This document shows positions 24,536 through 33,759 of a DNA stretch of 64,000 nucleotides, in pieces; positions within the stretch are counted from its first letter, which is position 1, and every line of letters begins with the position of its first letter. The notes below the pieces were generated by a model. It saw only the letters and a program-made list of their open reading frames with translations. It did no database searches and had not been told where the DNA came from. Position numbers and translations under genes: made by a program. The stretch is from Arthrobacter sp. ZGTC131 (GTDB lineage Bacteria; Actinomycetota; Actinomycetes; Actinomycetales; Micrococcaceae): positions 124,001 to 188,000 of the forward strand of contig NZ_PJIK01000004.1 of the NCBI RefSeq assembly GCF_002929275.1. The letters run 5' to 3'.

Positions 24536-25794
24536 TTTGCGGACTCCGGGTTGGTTGAAGCGCTGGCGCTGGCCTCGCGGGCGAGTTCGTCGGCCAGCAG
24601 GGCGGACTGTTCCTTGAGCTGCGGGGTCGGCGTCGAGAAGACGTACTTGAAGAGGTCCTGCGGGTCCACCGGAACGTCCTCGCTGAGGCCGTTGCGCAGC
24701 TGCGTGGCAACTGCTTCCGCCTTTTCCGCGATCCGGGCCTCGCCGTCGTCGTTCAGCAGCCCCTTGTCCGCGAGGTACGTTTTCATCCGCGTCAGCGGAT
24801 CCCGGGCCACCCACTGGGCCACCTCGCTGTCCTGGCGGTAGCGGGTGGCGTCGTCCGCGTTGGTATGGGCCTGCATGCGGTAGGTGTGAGCTTCCACCAG
24901 GAGCGGGCCGGAGCCTTCGCGGGCGAGCTTGACGGCGCGGTCCAGCACGGCGAGAAGCGCGACGACGTCGTTGCCGTCCACACGTTCGCCGGCCATGCCG
25001 TAGCCCACGGCCTTGTGGGCGAGCGACGGCGCCACGGACTGGTGGGCCAGCGGGACGGAGATGGCGTACTGGTTGTTCTGTACGAAGAAGACGACGGGCA
25101 GGTGGAAGACGGCGGCGAAGTTCAGGGCCTCGTGGAAGTCGCCTTCGCTGGTGGCGCCGTCGCCGCACATTGCCAGGACCACGGTGTCCTCGCCTCGCAG
25201 CTTGGCGGCGTGGGCGACGCCGACTCCGTGGAGCAGCTGGGTGGTGAGCGGGGTGCACTGGATGCCGACCTTGTACTTGGCCGAATCATAGCCGCTGTGC
25301 CAGTCGCCGCGGAAGAGGGTCATGGTCTGCACGGGGTCCACGCCGCGGGTCATGACGGCGACAGAGTCCCGGTAGGTGGGGAAGAGCCAATCGCCCTCCG
25401 ACAGGCAGAGTGCTGCCGCAACCTGGCAGGCCTCCTGGCCGTGGCTGGAGGGGTAGACGGCCATGCGGCCCTGCCGGACCAGGGCGGAGTTCTGGTCATT
25501 GACGCGGCGGCCGACGACGAGCTGCTCGTAGGCTGCGAGCAGTTCCTCGTCGCCGGGCAGCGGGTACTCGTGTCCGGGTTCGGCGCCCTGTTCGGAGTGG
25601 GGCTTCAGGTTGCCGTGCTGGTCCACCATCTGGATCTGGTGGCGGGCCGGAAGCATGTAGTCTTCCGCCGTGATGCCGAACTTGCGCACCGCCTCGGCGA
25701 CGGGGCCTTCGTTTCGGGGTTCCTCGCTGTGGTCGGGCGACTGCCGGCCCTGCCCCGTCTGGCCGGGCGCAGTGTGGTCCGCGGAGATCGTCAT
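24532..25794 (-). CDS. bkdA: Branched-chain 2-oxo acid dehydrogenase E1 alpha subunit
   Basis: 420 aa, first gene of the operon. The thiamine diphosphate motif is GDGATSEGDFHEALNFAAVF, ending with QNNQYAI. YPSSHGQEACQVAAAL and FPTYRDS are typical of E1 alpha, as is the phosphorylation-loop-like segment TYRMQAHTNADD. The enzyme decarboxylates branched-chain 2-oxo acids from Leu, Ile and Val. The start is ATG 25794; the divergent Lrp/AsnC gene begins 160 bases away, so expression probably responds to amino acids through the shared region. Confidence 0.93.
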   Translation of the reverse strand: MTISADHTAPGQTGQGRQSPDHSEEPRNEGPVAEAVRKFGITAEDYMLPARHQIQMVDQHGNLKPHSEQGAEPGHEYPLPGDEELLAAYEQLVVGRRVNDQNSALVRQGRMAVYPSSHGQEACQVAAALCLSEGDWLFPTYRDSVAVMTRGVDPVQTMTLFRGDWHSGYDSAKYKVGIQCTPLTTQLLHGVGVAHAAKLRGEDTVVLAMCGDGATSEGDFHEALNFAAVFHLPVVFFVQNNQYAISVPLAHQSVAPSLAHKAVGYGMAGERVDGNDVVALLAVLDRAVKLAREGSGPLLVEAHTYRMQAHTNADDATRYRQDSEVAQWVARDPLTRMKTYLADKGLLNDDGEARIAEKAEAVATQLRNGLSEDVPVDPQDLFKYVFSTPTPQLKEQSALLADELAREASASASTNPESAK

Positions 25795-25866
25795 TGGTCC
25801 GTCCTTCTGTAGCCACTATTCGTTTTCAGTATGGTCCCGGATGATGTTTCGTATCCAGTCCCGCCG

Positions 25867-25916
25867 CGAATCGTGGAGAAGTACGGCCGGTTCACCTATT
25901 CTGGAAGACGAATCGT
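25867..25916. promoter_or_regulatory. Helically phased CGAATCGT pair in bkd/lrp divergent region
   Basis: CGAATCGT occurs at 25867-25874 and 25909-25916, exactly 42 bp apart (four turns), and an inverted CGAAT lies near 25817. Lrp-type octamers wrap DNA on several phased sites, so this is a candidate binding region for the adjacent regulator acting on both promoters. Confidence 0.45.
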
Positions 25917-25954
25917 AAGTGTGAGCTGCATTACCGACAGGGGTTGTAGACGAT

Positions 25955-26419
25955 ATGGCTGGAGCCGAACCCGAGCAGGCTGCCGTGCCGCTGGACGACG
26001 TGGACCGCAACATCATCGCGGAGCTGACGCGGGACGGCAGGATGTCCGTGACGCAGGTGGCCGAGAACGTCCACATCTCACGGGCGCACGCGTACACGCG
26101 CATTGCCAGGCTGACCGGCGAGGGCGTGCTGACCAAGTTCACGGCGTTGGTGGATCCGATTAAGGCGGGGCTGAAATCATCCGCCTATGTGACGCTCAAG
26201 GTGAGGCAGCATTCCTGGCGCGAGCTGCGGGAGCTGCTGCGGGCCATCCCCGAGGTGCACCACATTGCGCTTGTGGGCGGCGACTTCGACGTGATCCTGC
26301 TGGTGCGGGCAGTGGATAACGTGGACCTGCGCCGGGTGATCTTTGATCAGCTACAGTCCATGCCGGGCGTGCTGGATACGCAGACTTTTCTGGTGTTTGA
26401 GGATGTGGATACGCGGTAG
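25955..26419 (+). CDS. Lrp/AsnC-family regulator, likely of the bkd operon
   Basis: 154 aa. Residues 14-60 are the AsnC helix-turn-helix (LDDVDRNIIAELTRDGRMSV, then SRAHAYTRIARL). Residues 75-150 are the RAM ligand-binding domain (VTLKVRQHSW, VALVGGDFDVILLV with the GxxD turn). Such regulators sense amino acids or 2-oxo acids and bind as octamers. The divergent position next to the E1 alpha gene makes BkdR-like control of branched-chain breakdown likely, plus its own. The ATG follows GTTGTAGACGAT without a strong Shine-Dalgarno. Confidence 0.88.
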   Translation: MAGAEPEQAAVPLDDVDRNIIAELTRDGRMSVTQVAENVHISRAHAYTRIARLTGEGVLTKFTALVDPIKAGLKSSAYVTLKVRQHSWRELRELLRAIPEVHHIALVGGDFDVILLVRAVDNVDLRRVIFDQLQSMPGVLDTQTFLVFEDVDTR

Positions 26420-26600
26420 TACAGGTAGGGTCAACACCCGCCCGGCACGGTCGATCGCGAATGCGACGCGTTTGGAGACCCGAATGAACATCGGACGTCT
26501 ACCTGCACGCGTGGGCCATCCGGAAGGAGGCCAAACCCCTTAAAGAAATCCACAAGCACCACCAACGATCATGGCGGAGAAAGACTCTCAGCACATGCGC

Positions 26601-26691
26601 CGGGTACAATCAATCAGACCGCACGAATAATGCCGTTCTGGGGGCGTGCCAAATGGCGGCCCCCTGCACTCAATACAGGGGGACCCCGGTT
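26601..26691 (+). promoter_or_regulatory. Promoter-like box and leader of the EPS kinase gene
   Basis: CGGGTACAAT at 26601-26610 gives a TACAAT -10 element. An AGGGGGA ribosome site is at 26677-26683, eight bases before TTG 26692. CGGGTAAAAT at 55754-55763 before another envelope gene is nearly the same. The stretch 26420-26600 shows no gene. Confidence 0.45.
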
Positions 26692-28194
26692 TTGGATCTT
26701 CGCGATAACTTGCGCATCCTGCGGCGCAATTGGATCTTGATCGCTGCAATGGCGTTGGCCGGGATCTTGGCGGGTGGCTTGGCATCTGTTCTCACCAAGC
26801 CCACGTACGCAGCAGAGACGCAACTCTTTGTGGCTATCCAGAGCTCAGGTTCGGTCCAGGAGTTGCAGCAGGGCAACACGTTTACGCAGGCGCGCGTGCA
26901 GTCTTACGTCAAGACGGTGGACTCGCCGGTGGTGCTACAGCCGGCAATCGATACCTTGGGGCTCGAGCTCACCGCCGCTGAACTAGCCGGCAAGGTTACG
27001 GCCAGCACCGAGGCAAACACCGTACTGATAAATATCTCTGTGGTAGATAATTCACCGGTCCAGGCGGCAGCCATCGCTCAAGCTGTCGCCAGTAGTTTGG
27101 TCAATGCCATTGACAAGCTGGAGAGGCCCAAAGCTGGGGGGACTTCACCGGTCGCCCTTTCAATCATAAAACCGGCTACGGCTCCTGTTTCTCCTTCGTC
27201 ACCGAATACCCGCTTAAACCTAATTTTGGGCCTGATAGTCGGACTGGCGTTGGGCTTTGCCTCATCGGTACTGCGGACAACACTGGACAACAGAATCCGA
27301 GGTGAAAATGAGGTGCGACTCGTGACGGACGCGCCCCTACTGGGAGGGATTGCCTTCGATCAGGATGCCACTAGGAAGCCGCTTCTGACCCAGACTGGGC
27401 CTCAAAGTCCACGGGCGGAGTCCTTTCGGCAGTTGCGGACCAACCTGCAATTCGCAAATGTTTCAGGACGCGCCAAATCCGTACTGGTTACATCATCACT
27501 CCCAAGCGAAGGCAAGAGCACCACAGCCACGAATCTGGCCATTGCTCTGGCTCAGGCTGGCCAGACCGTTTGCCTGATAGACGCTGACCTGCGCCGCCCA
27601 ATGGTGAGTGAATATTTGGGTTTGGATCGTAGCGCTGGACTCACGACGGCCCTCGTTGGATCTGCCGACGTGAATGATCTGCTTCAGCCTTGGGGTGAGG
27701 ACAACCTCTTCGTCCTGACATCGGGTCAAATACCCCCGAATCCGAGCGAACTGCTCGGTTCCGACGAAATGAAGCACCTTGTGTCGCGCCTAGAACAGGC
27801 TTTCGACACCATAATTATTGACGCCCCGCCTCTCCTGCCAGTTACAGATGCAGCGGTGCTCTCGCAACACGTTGGCGGCGTGTTGCTCGTCGTGGGTGTT
27901 CAAAGGCTCAAGCGGCACGATCTGGAAAAATCGGTCAACGCCCTAAATCTTGTCGGCGCTGAACTACTCGGCGTCGTACTGAATCGTTTGCCAGTCAAGG
28001 GCCCCGACGCCTACGAATACTCGTATTACAGCAACGACGCTGACACGGATTCGGGTGCCGCCCCTCATTCAGCTCGTTCCCGAACCGGCAAGAAGACCAG
28101 CAATGACGTCCGACCAACGACCCATGACACATCACCTGGTGATTTGGCGGCGGCCGGGAGACCGGCTGGAAGGTTTCCCCGAGACGACCACTAG
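26692..28194 (+). CDS. Wzz/BY-kinase heading the exopolysaccharide locus
   Basis: 500 aa from TTG 26692, which fits AGGGGGA; an ATG at 26653 would place extra residues before the Wzz domain and lacks a ribosome site. There are membrane helices at 14-33 and 175-195. The cytoplasmic kinase has Walker A SLPSEGKSTT (269-278), Walker A' CLIDADLRRP (294-303) and IIDAPP. The tail cluster is AYEYSYYSN plus a disordered end. It regulates polymer length and export together with Wzx/Wzy encoded downstream. It is about 40% similar by eye to the kinase at 10.1 kb and shares PWG, IPPNPSELLGS and DAPPLLPVTDAAVLS. It probably controls this locus, while the other serves the HPr-rel-A-like operon. Confidence 0.92.
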   Translation: MDLRDNLRILRRNWILIAAMALAGILAGGLASVLTKPTYAAETQLFVAIQSSGSVQELQQGNTFTQARVQSYVKTVDSPVVLQPAIDTLGLELTAAELAGKVTASTEANTVLINISVVDNSPVQAAAIAQAVASSLVNAIDKLERPKAGGTSPVALSIIKPATAPVSPSSPNTRLNLILGLIVGLALGFASSVLRTTLDNRIRGENEVRLVTDAPLLGGIAFDQDATRKPLLTQTGPQSPRAESFRQLRTNLQFANVSGRAKSVLVTSSLPSEGKSTTATNLAIALAQAGQTVCLIDADLRRPMVSEYLGLDRSAGLTTALVGSADVNDLLQPWGEDNLFVLTSGQIPPNPSELLGSDEMKHLVSRLEQAFDTIIIDAPPLLPVTDAAVLSQHVGGVLLVVGVQRLKRHDLEKSVNALNLVGAELLGVVLNRLPVKGPDAYEYSYYSNDADTDSGAAPHSARSRTGKKTSNDVRPTTHDTSPGDLAAAGRPAGRFPRDDH

Positions 28195-28336
28195 GCTGTT
28201 GGTCGCCCGCTGTTCCTGAAGATACCGGCTGATGCAATTGATACCCGCGTGCGGAACAACAACGCGTGACGGCGCCACCGGTCCTTATCTGAACGACCAG
28301 GCGTGACGAACCTTCAAAGCTAATAGAGGAGTACTT

Positions 28337-28846
28337 GTGTATCATCGGTTTTTGGCGCCTGCGTCAGTTATTGATCGCTTTAGTCAGCACGCGTACCGCA
28401 AGGTATCTGCGTCGCTACTTAGACGGTCAGGCATTGCTATCAATGGTTTGCCCCTATGGATCAGTCCAACGACCTTCTGGGACATATCCAGTCCAGGCTC
28501 TATCGAACTTGGTGATCGCTGCGTCATTAGCCATCACGTCAAAATACTGACGCATGACTTCAGCCTCGATCGCGTTTCAGAACGCATGAGTGGGGATCAG
28601 GCTACTGAGATCAAGCGCATTGCGCCTGTAAAAATCGGGAATGCTGCCTTCGTGGGTCTAGGCGTCACGATTCTCCCGGGCGTCACGATCGGGGACGGCG
28701 CAATCATCGGTAGTGGGGCGGTGGTCACGCGTTCCGTCCCGGATGACGAAGTCTGGGCAGGAAATCCCGCCCGACGCATTTCTTCGACCGAGGAGTACTG
28801 GACGAAGAGTAACCATCTGTACACGCGCCAAGCCAGGCGACCCTAA
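28337..28846 (+). CDS. Hexapeptide-repeat acyltransferase
   Basis: 169 aa from GTG 28337 with GAGGAG five bases upstream. Left-handed beta-helix hexads are clear (IELGDRCVISHHVKILTHDF, VKIGNAAFVGLGVTILPGVT, IGDGAIIGSGAVVTRSVP). WAGNPARRI is the closing box of the WcaF/maltose-acetyltransferase group, and the His pair in SHHVKILTHD fits the catalytic His. It probably O-acetylates a sugar or the EPS repeat unit. It follows the kinase by 140 bases and precedes two glycosyltransferases. Confidence 0.85.
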   Translation: MYHRFLAPASVIDRFSQHAYRKVSASLLRRSGIAINGLPLWISPTTFWDISSPGSIELGDRCVISHHVKILTHDFSLDRVSERMSGDQATEIKRIAPVKIGNAAFVGLGVTILPGVTIGDGAIIGSGAVVTRSVPDDEVWAGNPARRISSTEEYWTKSNHLYTRQARRP

Positions 28847-28967
28847 CGTCGTTGGACCGCATGAAGCGGCGGATTGCGCCCGAGCCGGCTAGCCGGCCAG
28901 GCAATACTGGGAAGCGTCCAACCGTATCCAGGCACGTTTTAGGCAAGGCAACGAGAACGGCTAACCG

Positions 28968-30206
28968 ATGAAGATACTAGTAAGCGCCCCATCGAGCCAT
29001 CCTGCCGTCCGGTGGGTGTCGCACGGATTGGTTGGCAGAGGACACAGCGTGGATTTCATCACGTCGTTCGCAGTTCCCGCCGACCAAAATCTCGAGCAGC
29101 CTTTCATAGTCTCCCCAATCCGCCGGGAGCTTGAGCGGCGACGGCTTCCCGGTGCTTTAGTCCGTTCCAACGTCCACAACGCCGGAGTCGCCCACGATAT
29201 ATGTCGTGTAGTACTGGAACGCACCGATCGCCTTGGCCTCAACCTCGCTGTCCACAACAAGATGATCCTCCGGGTTCAAAAAGAAGCAATCCGCAGAATC
29301 AAACGATCGAGGCCAGATTTTGTAATCGCGACCGGGTCAATGAACCCGATTCTCTCCGAGTATTGTTTCGCAAATAACATACCTCTGTTGGTGTATTTAC
29401 CCCAACCAGCCATGGGGCTAGTGCGGAAACTGGATCCAAAGCAGGTGGATACGATGTTGCCCGAGGAGCGCATTAAGGCTTCTGAGTTGTTTGGTGCAAC
29501 ACATTTTCTTGCATCGAGTACATTCGTCGCCGAGTCACTCCGAGACGCAGGCCTTCAGCAACCCATCATCAGACGATCACTGGGGTTTCCAGCAATCAAA
29601 AGTGGCGAACGGACACGAAAATGGGCTGGAGAGGAGAAATCGGGAGCATTTCGTATAGTTTATGTTGGACGGGCAAGTGAGCAAAAGGGTCTTCCCTACT
29701 TGCTGGATGGAATTCAGCAGCTGATTGATGAGGGGAGAAAGGTCAAACTCTTGGCCGTATCCCGCGATGTTGAAAAGCTATCTCAAATGGTCCGCGAAAG
29801 AGACCTCACCGAAAATGTTCGCGTCGTGCCTCCAATGCCCCGCGGTGAGCTATTTGAAGAGTTTCGCGACCAGGACCTCTTCGTTTTGCCCAGCATATTT
29901 GAAGGCTACGGGCTAGTCATTGTGGAAGCATTGGCCAACGGACTCCCCGTACTCGCAACACCGCTCACTGCTGCCACCGACCTAGGCGTTCATGACAAGT
30001 GCGGTTTTGTCATACCCTCGAAATCCTCCAAGGCGATTGCAACGTCTGTACGTCGCCTCATAGATTCCCCTGAATTACACAGAGAATTTTCCGAAAAAGC
30101 CATCGTCAGTACAGCACAATTGGACTGGGAGTCATATGCGAAGGCGGCTGCCGCAGACGTCGAATCAGCCATGTCGGAGTACCTTTCGCGCAAAGAGGAC
30201 CACTAA
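28968..30206 (+). CDS. GT4-family glycosyltransferase
   Basis: 412 aa. The C-terminal Rossmann domain carries the donor signature: FRIVYVGRASEQKGLPYLLD, then VLPSIFEGYGLVIVEALANG, the E-x7-E box of GT4 retaining enzymes. The N-terminal domain starts MKILVSAPSSHPAVRW. The sugar donor and acceptor are unknown; it should add one residue of the EPS repeat at the inner membrane face. Its stop overlaps the next ATG by one base (TAATG). The codons are AT-richer than those of the flanking chromosome. Confidence 0.9.
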   Translation: MKILVSAPSSHPAVRWVSHGLVGRGHSVDFITSFAVPADQNLEQPFIVSPIRRELERRRLPGALVRSNVHNAGVAHDICRVVLERTDRLGLNLAVHNKMILRVQKEAIRRIKRSRPDFVIATGSMNPILSEYCFANNIPLLVYLPQPAMGLVRKLDPKQVDTMLPEERIKASELFGATHFLASSTFVAESLRDAGLQQPIIRRSLGFPAIKSGERTRKWAGEEKSGAFRIVYVGRASEQKGLPYLLDGIQQLIDEGRKVKLLAVSRDVEKLSQMVRERDLTENVRVVPPMPRGELFEEFRDQDLFVLPSIFEGYGLVIVEALANGLPVLATPLTAATDLGVHDKCGFVIPSKSSKAIATSVRRLIDSPELHREFSEKAIVSTAQLDWESYAKAAAADVESAMSEYLSRKEDH

Positions 30207-31453
30207 TGAAGATCTTGGCTTCCGGCGAGCATCCAAGAGTTTCCTTATCGGTCCCCTACCCCGAGGGTGCGATTCTTCAGCAGTCCCGATACCTATCCAA
30301 TAGATCCCTACTTGATGTGGTGCTTACACCATCACGTGGTGGCAATCGTATTGTTGCCAAGGCCACTGCACGGATCCCCGGACTAAGAAACTTGTCAGGT
30401 CGGCTAAACCGAGGCTTACCCGAGTTGCCACAACTCGAAGAGGTCATGCCCTCCCTGGAACTCCGCCGGCTCCTGTACAAATTTTCGAGGAATGGCGTAA
30501 AGCTTGGAGCATTTCTCAATAGCTGGAAAGCCGAATTCGACCACGTCGTCAGTCGTAGGATACCCACCGAAACATCAATTGTTGTCGGCATGCCTGGCGC
30601 CAGCTTAGAAACCTTCACTAGCAATCCACACTTAGTCAGAGTATTCCACGAAGTGGACTCGCATCCTGCTGTACATAATGAATTGCTCTTGCAGGCGTAT
30701 CCCAAGAGATTAATAGAAGAATACCTCCATCCTATGGATCATATTTCCCGCATTACCGCAGAGATCGAAGCCGCTGATTACGTCTTGACTCCTTCGGCTT
30801 TCGTTTCAAGTCAGATGCAAACTTACGGAAAGTCCGATCGTCAAATTGTACAAGTCCCCTACGGTGTGGACCTCACTCATTTTAGACCGGGCAACCACCC
30901 GCGTGAATCACGGAAAATTGAGCTTATTTATGCCGGCCAGATTCGCTACGGCAAGGGACTGCCGTTTCTATTTACCGCAATGCGCCGACTGCCGGATATT
31001 CGCTTGAGCCTAGTTGGCCCCACCGTGCATCCAGCTGTGCTGGAGGACTTGCCTGACAACTGCAGGTACTTAGGCGTAATGTCTACCGATCGCCTCGTTT
31101 CATACATGAATGAATCGGACGCCTTCGTATATCCGAGTCTGGAAGACAACTTTGTACTAGCAGTACCGGAAGCACTGGCTTGTGGCTTGCCTGTAATCGT
31201 CACTGACCATGTTGGAGCTGCCGAATTCTTATCACCCGAGGAAGGCCTCATCGTTCCCGCAGCCGACGCCAGTTCTCTGGTCAGTGCCATCAGCTCCTTG
31301 TCCAAGTTGACTGTAGAAGGCAGGAGAGCGCGGGCGGAATCCTTCCGTGATCGGGCTACCTCTGCACGCAATCGCCTTGGGTGTTCTTGGGAGGCCTATA
31401 GCGCCGAAGTTTGGTCACAGCTTGGTGCCTTGATAGTTCCGGCAGGCCGCTAG
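30206..31453 (+). CDS. GT4-family glycosyltransferase
   Basis: 415 aa, coupled to the gene before it. The GT4 donor half is visible: LIYAGQIRYGKGLPFLFTAM, then FVYPSLEDNFVLAVPEALACG with the E-x7-E motif. EVDSHPAVHNE in the first half is unusual and might bind the acceptor. There is no membrane helix. It is probably the next transferase in repeat-unit assembly. After its stop, about 2.3 kb lacks recognisable genes, so the operon seems to end or be broken here. Confidence 0.9.
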   Translation: MKILASGEHPRVSLSVPYPEGAILQQSRYLSNRSLLDVVLTPSRGGNRIVAKATARIPGLRNLSGRLNRGLPELPQLEEVMPSLELRRLLYKFSRNGVKLGAFLNSWKAEFDHVVSRRIPTETSIVVGMPGASLETFTSNPHLVRVFHEVDSHPAVHNELLLQAYPKRLIEEYLHPMDHISRITAEIEAADYVLTPSAFVSSQMQTYGKSDRQIVQVPYGVDLTHFRPGNHPRESRKIELIYAGQIRYGKGLPFLFTAMRRLPDIRLSLVGPTVHPAVLEDLPDNCRYLGVMSTDRLVSYMNESDAFVYPSLEDNFVLAVPEALACGLPVIVTDHVGAAEFLSPEEGLIVPAADASSLVSAISSLSKLTVEGRRARAESFRDRATSARNRLGCSWEAYSAEVWSQLGALIVPAGR

Positions 31454-33759
31454 ACGCGGCTCGTTTACTGGCGTCGAGTATCTAACGGGCTCATACACTC
31501 CGACTTGGTAATCATCGGGGATTCATGGCCCGTCCAGGCACGGAATCGATGCTCTTGACGCCGAGCAGTGTTTCCGTGGGAACTAGCAGTTCTCCCAACA
31601 CTAGTGTCAGCGCCAGGAACCGGTGATCTGGTCCGCTGGCCGCGCTGCATCCAGCGCAGCACCGGGCCTGGAAGTCGCGCGAAGCTACGTGGTGGTACTG
31701 ACGGACAGACCAAGCGGAGTGCGATGTCCAGACGTAGAGCGGAGACACCACCGGCACCCTACGCTCGCACAATGAGGGAAACTGCGAATCGGACGGGAAG
31801 GACGACGCGCCCGTCGTTTCCGACCAGAACCGCACATCCAGAAATCCGCTGTTGGACCGGTGGCCCCTCCGCTAAACGTTGGTTTTACCGTGACAGAAAT
31901 ATCTGTGGTTCGCCTCAAGTTCCGACAAATCCACGGCCCCATGTGATCCGTCGTCGATGGACATGGAGCGGCACTTCCGCCCAGCAGCGTGGGCACTTTT
32001 TCGGCTCATCCAAGTTCTGGTGGGTATCGAGATTCCGTTAAGGTTAGCGACGGCCTCAGGGCGGTTCGAGCGGTCGGTTGAGCCTGCTAATGCAACGTCG
32101 GCCGGGCCGCCGGACCCGAACAGTGCGGGAATTGATCTGGAAGTCGGGAGTGCACTGCGCTGGATGGGCGCCAACGCCAGCGCGATGACGCTCGCTGACA
32201 GAGCTACTTACCGCGAAATGCCGGGGCCTCGCCTCCGCGGGCGCGCGACCGGCACCGACCTTTCCGCCACCGGGCCGGCCCAGACGAGGTTCGGTGGGGC
32301 CGACGGTGACAGCAGGGATCATCCGACAACATGCCACGAGGAGACCGGCCTTACCGCGTCGCCGCACCTCATCGACCGCGATTCCTTGCATCAGCAATCC
32401 GACTCGCTGATGGTCCGAGAGGCGGCGCACGGGGACGTGATCGCAGCGGCCCTGCCGGCGATTGCCAATGGTCGGGGTCGACCCAGCCGCTGCTGGTCCC
32501 GCTGATCGATGCCTTCGAGCACAGGCGGTAGCTGTTCTCGTCGAACCGCATGTGGCACGCCGGGTCACCCCCAGCCGTGTGACTGCTGCGTTCAACACCG
32601 GCCACCTGCTCGACCTGTCCTGCCTGCACTCCCGCGACGTCAGGTTCGTCATCTTCTGCCACGATCCGTACAAGGAGAGTTCGCGCTGCTGCGACCATAC
32701 GGGCTCGGTATGCCCATTGAACTGCGTGTCCGAGGAGTCGTGCGACCCGCCTGCTCGCCGGGGGCCACTTACTGATTAGGCCTGCGACGGCGAGCCCTCG
32801 TTCGAGGACCTATTGGACCACCGGCAGCCGGTGCGAGGGCATGGGAACAGCTGGGGATGCCCCAGCCTTGCGCCGGCAAAAAACTCCAATTCCGCGAGCT
32901 ACTCCATGAAGATCTACTTGTGCGACTTCCCAGCCGCCAAAATCTGTCAGTGGCCCCCCCGCAGCTGGCCGCTTCGACGACCTCGGCTCCCCTGTCGTCG
33001 CAACGACACTCATCACTGCTAGTAGACCGCTCGTGCCATGCGGCTAGCACCGAAGGGACGCTGGCAGCTGGCCCTCCACGGCGGACCCAGCTGATCATGG
33101 CTGTCTCGTCAGGGTTCCCCGCATCAGGTCGTCAACTTTCGCTGCATCTCCAGTGGATGCGAGCGGCGCGCCGGCGTGAGCTTGGTTTCGGGGTGAGATG
33201 CGGCGAGGCATCCAAGATCCGCAACGACCAGGCCGCCGACCGAAAGGCTGTCAAAGGCCCCGACGTTGTTCGGAACCTAGGCGGGCATCGCTGCGCGCTG
33301 CCATAGGCGGGCTCAGCGTTTGCGTGGAGTCGGAACTGGCGCCAATGGGCGACCGGGTATTTGGGGTGGTCCCGCACAGTGAGGGCCGCCGAGAAGTCGC
33401 CCTGGCCGACGCGCAGCGCTTTTACTGGCCTTCCCTTCGGCCTCTGCGATTCGAAGTATGCCGCACAGCACCGGCAATGTGGGTTACTACAGCGACGTCG
33501 AGGCACAACGACTACAACCAAGCGTTACATATTTTGGCCTAGCTAGTGCCGTCGCTTCGAGCGACGGCACTGGCCCGAAGGTGACCTGCTTCCATTGCGG
33601 TCAGATGAAAGCGAACCGGCGGGCTCCATGAGGAAGGGACACCGCGCAGACGGCGAGAAACTGATTCATGGAGCTACAAGCTAGGTCCTTTGACGGCTTC
33701 ACACGCCCTTCAAGAGACGCTTGCATCGGACGACTGTTCTGCAATCTCAGACCGAGACA
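31454..33759. other. 2.3-kb stretch without recognisable genes
   Basis: All six frames give only short, family-free peptides with frequent His/Arg/Pro clusters, typical of GC-rich non-coding shadows. I looked for transposase, integrase and glycosyltransferase motifs and found none. The GC content is higher than in the AT-rich genes on both sides. One strong hairpin lies at 33545-33571. It is best read as decayed DNA left between exchanged modules. Confidence 0.6.
33545..33571. terminator. Perfect 12-bp hairpin, possible bidirectional terminator
   Basis: AGTGCCGTCGCT at 33545-33556 pairs perfectly with AGCGACGGCACT at 33560-33571 around a TCG loop. No T-run follows on either side, so factor-independent stopping is uncertain. 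It lies about 190 bases beyond the wzy stop codon on the minus strand. Confidence 0.5.

Noticed and set aside
31957-32673. Overlapping frames on both strands in the geneless stretch
   Set aside because: No transposase, integrase or glycan enzyme motif; composition is typical of GC-rich shadows.
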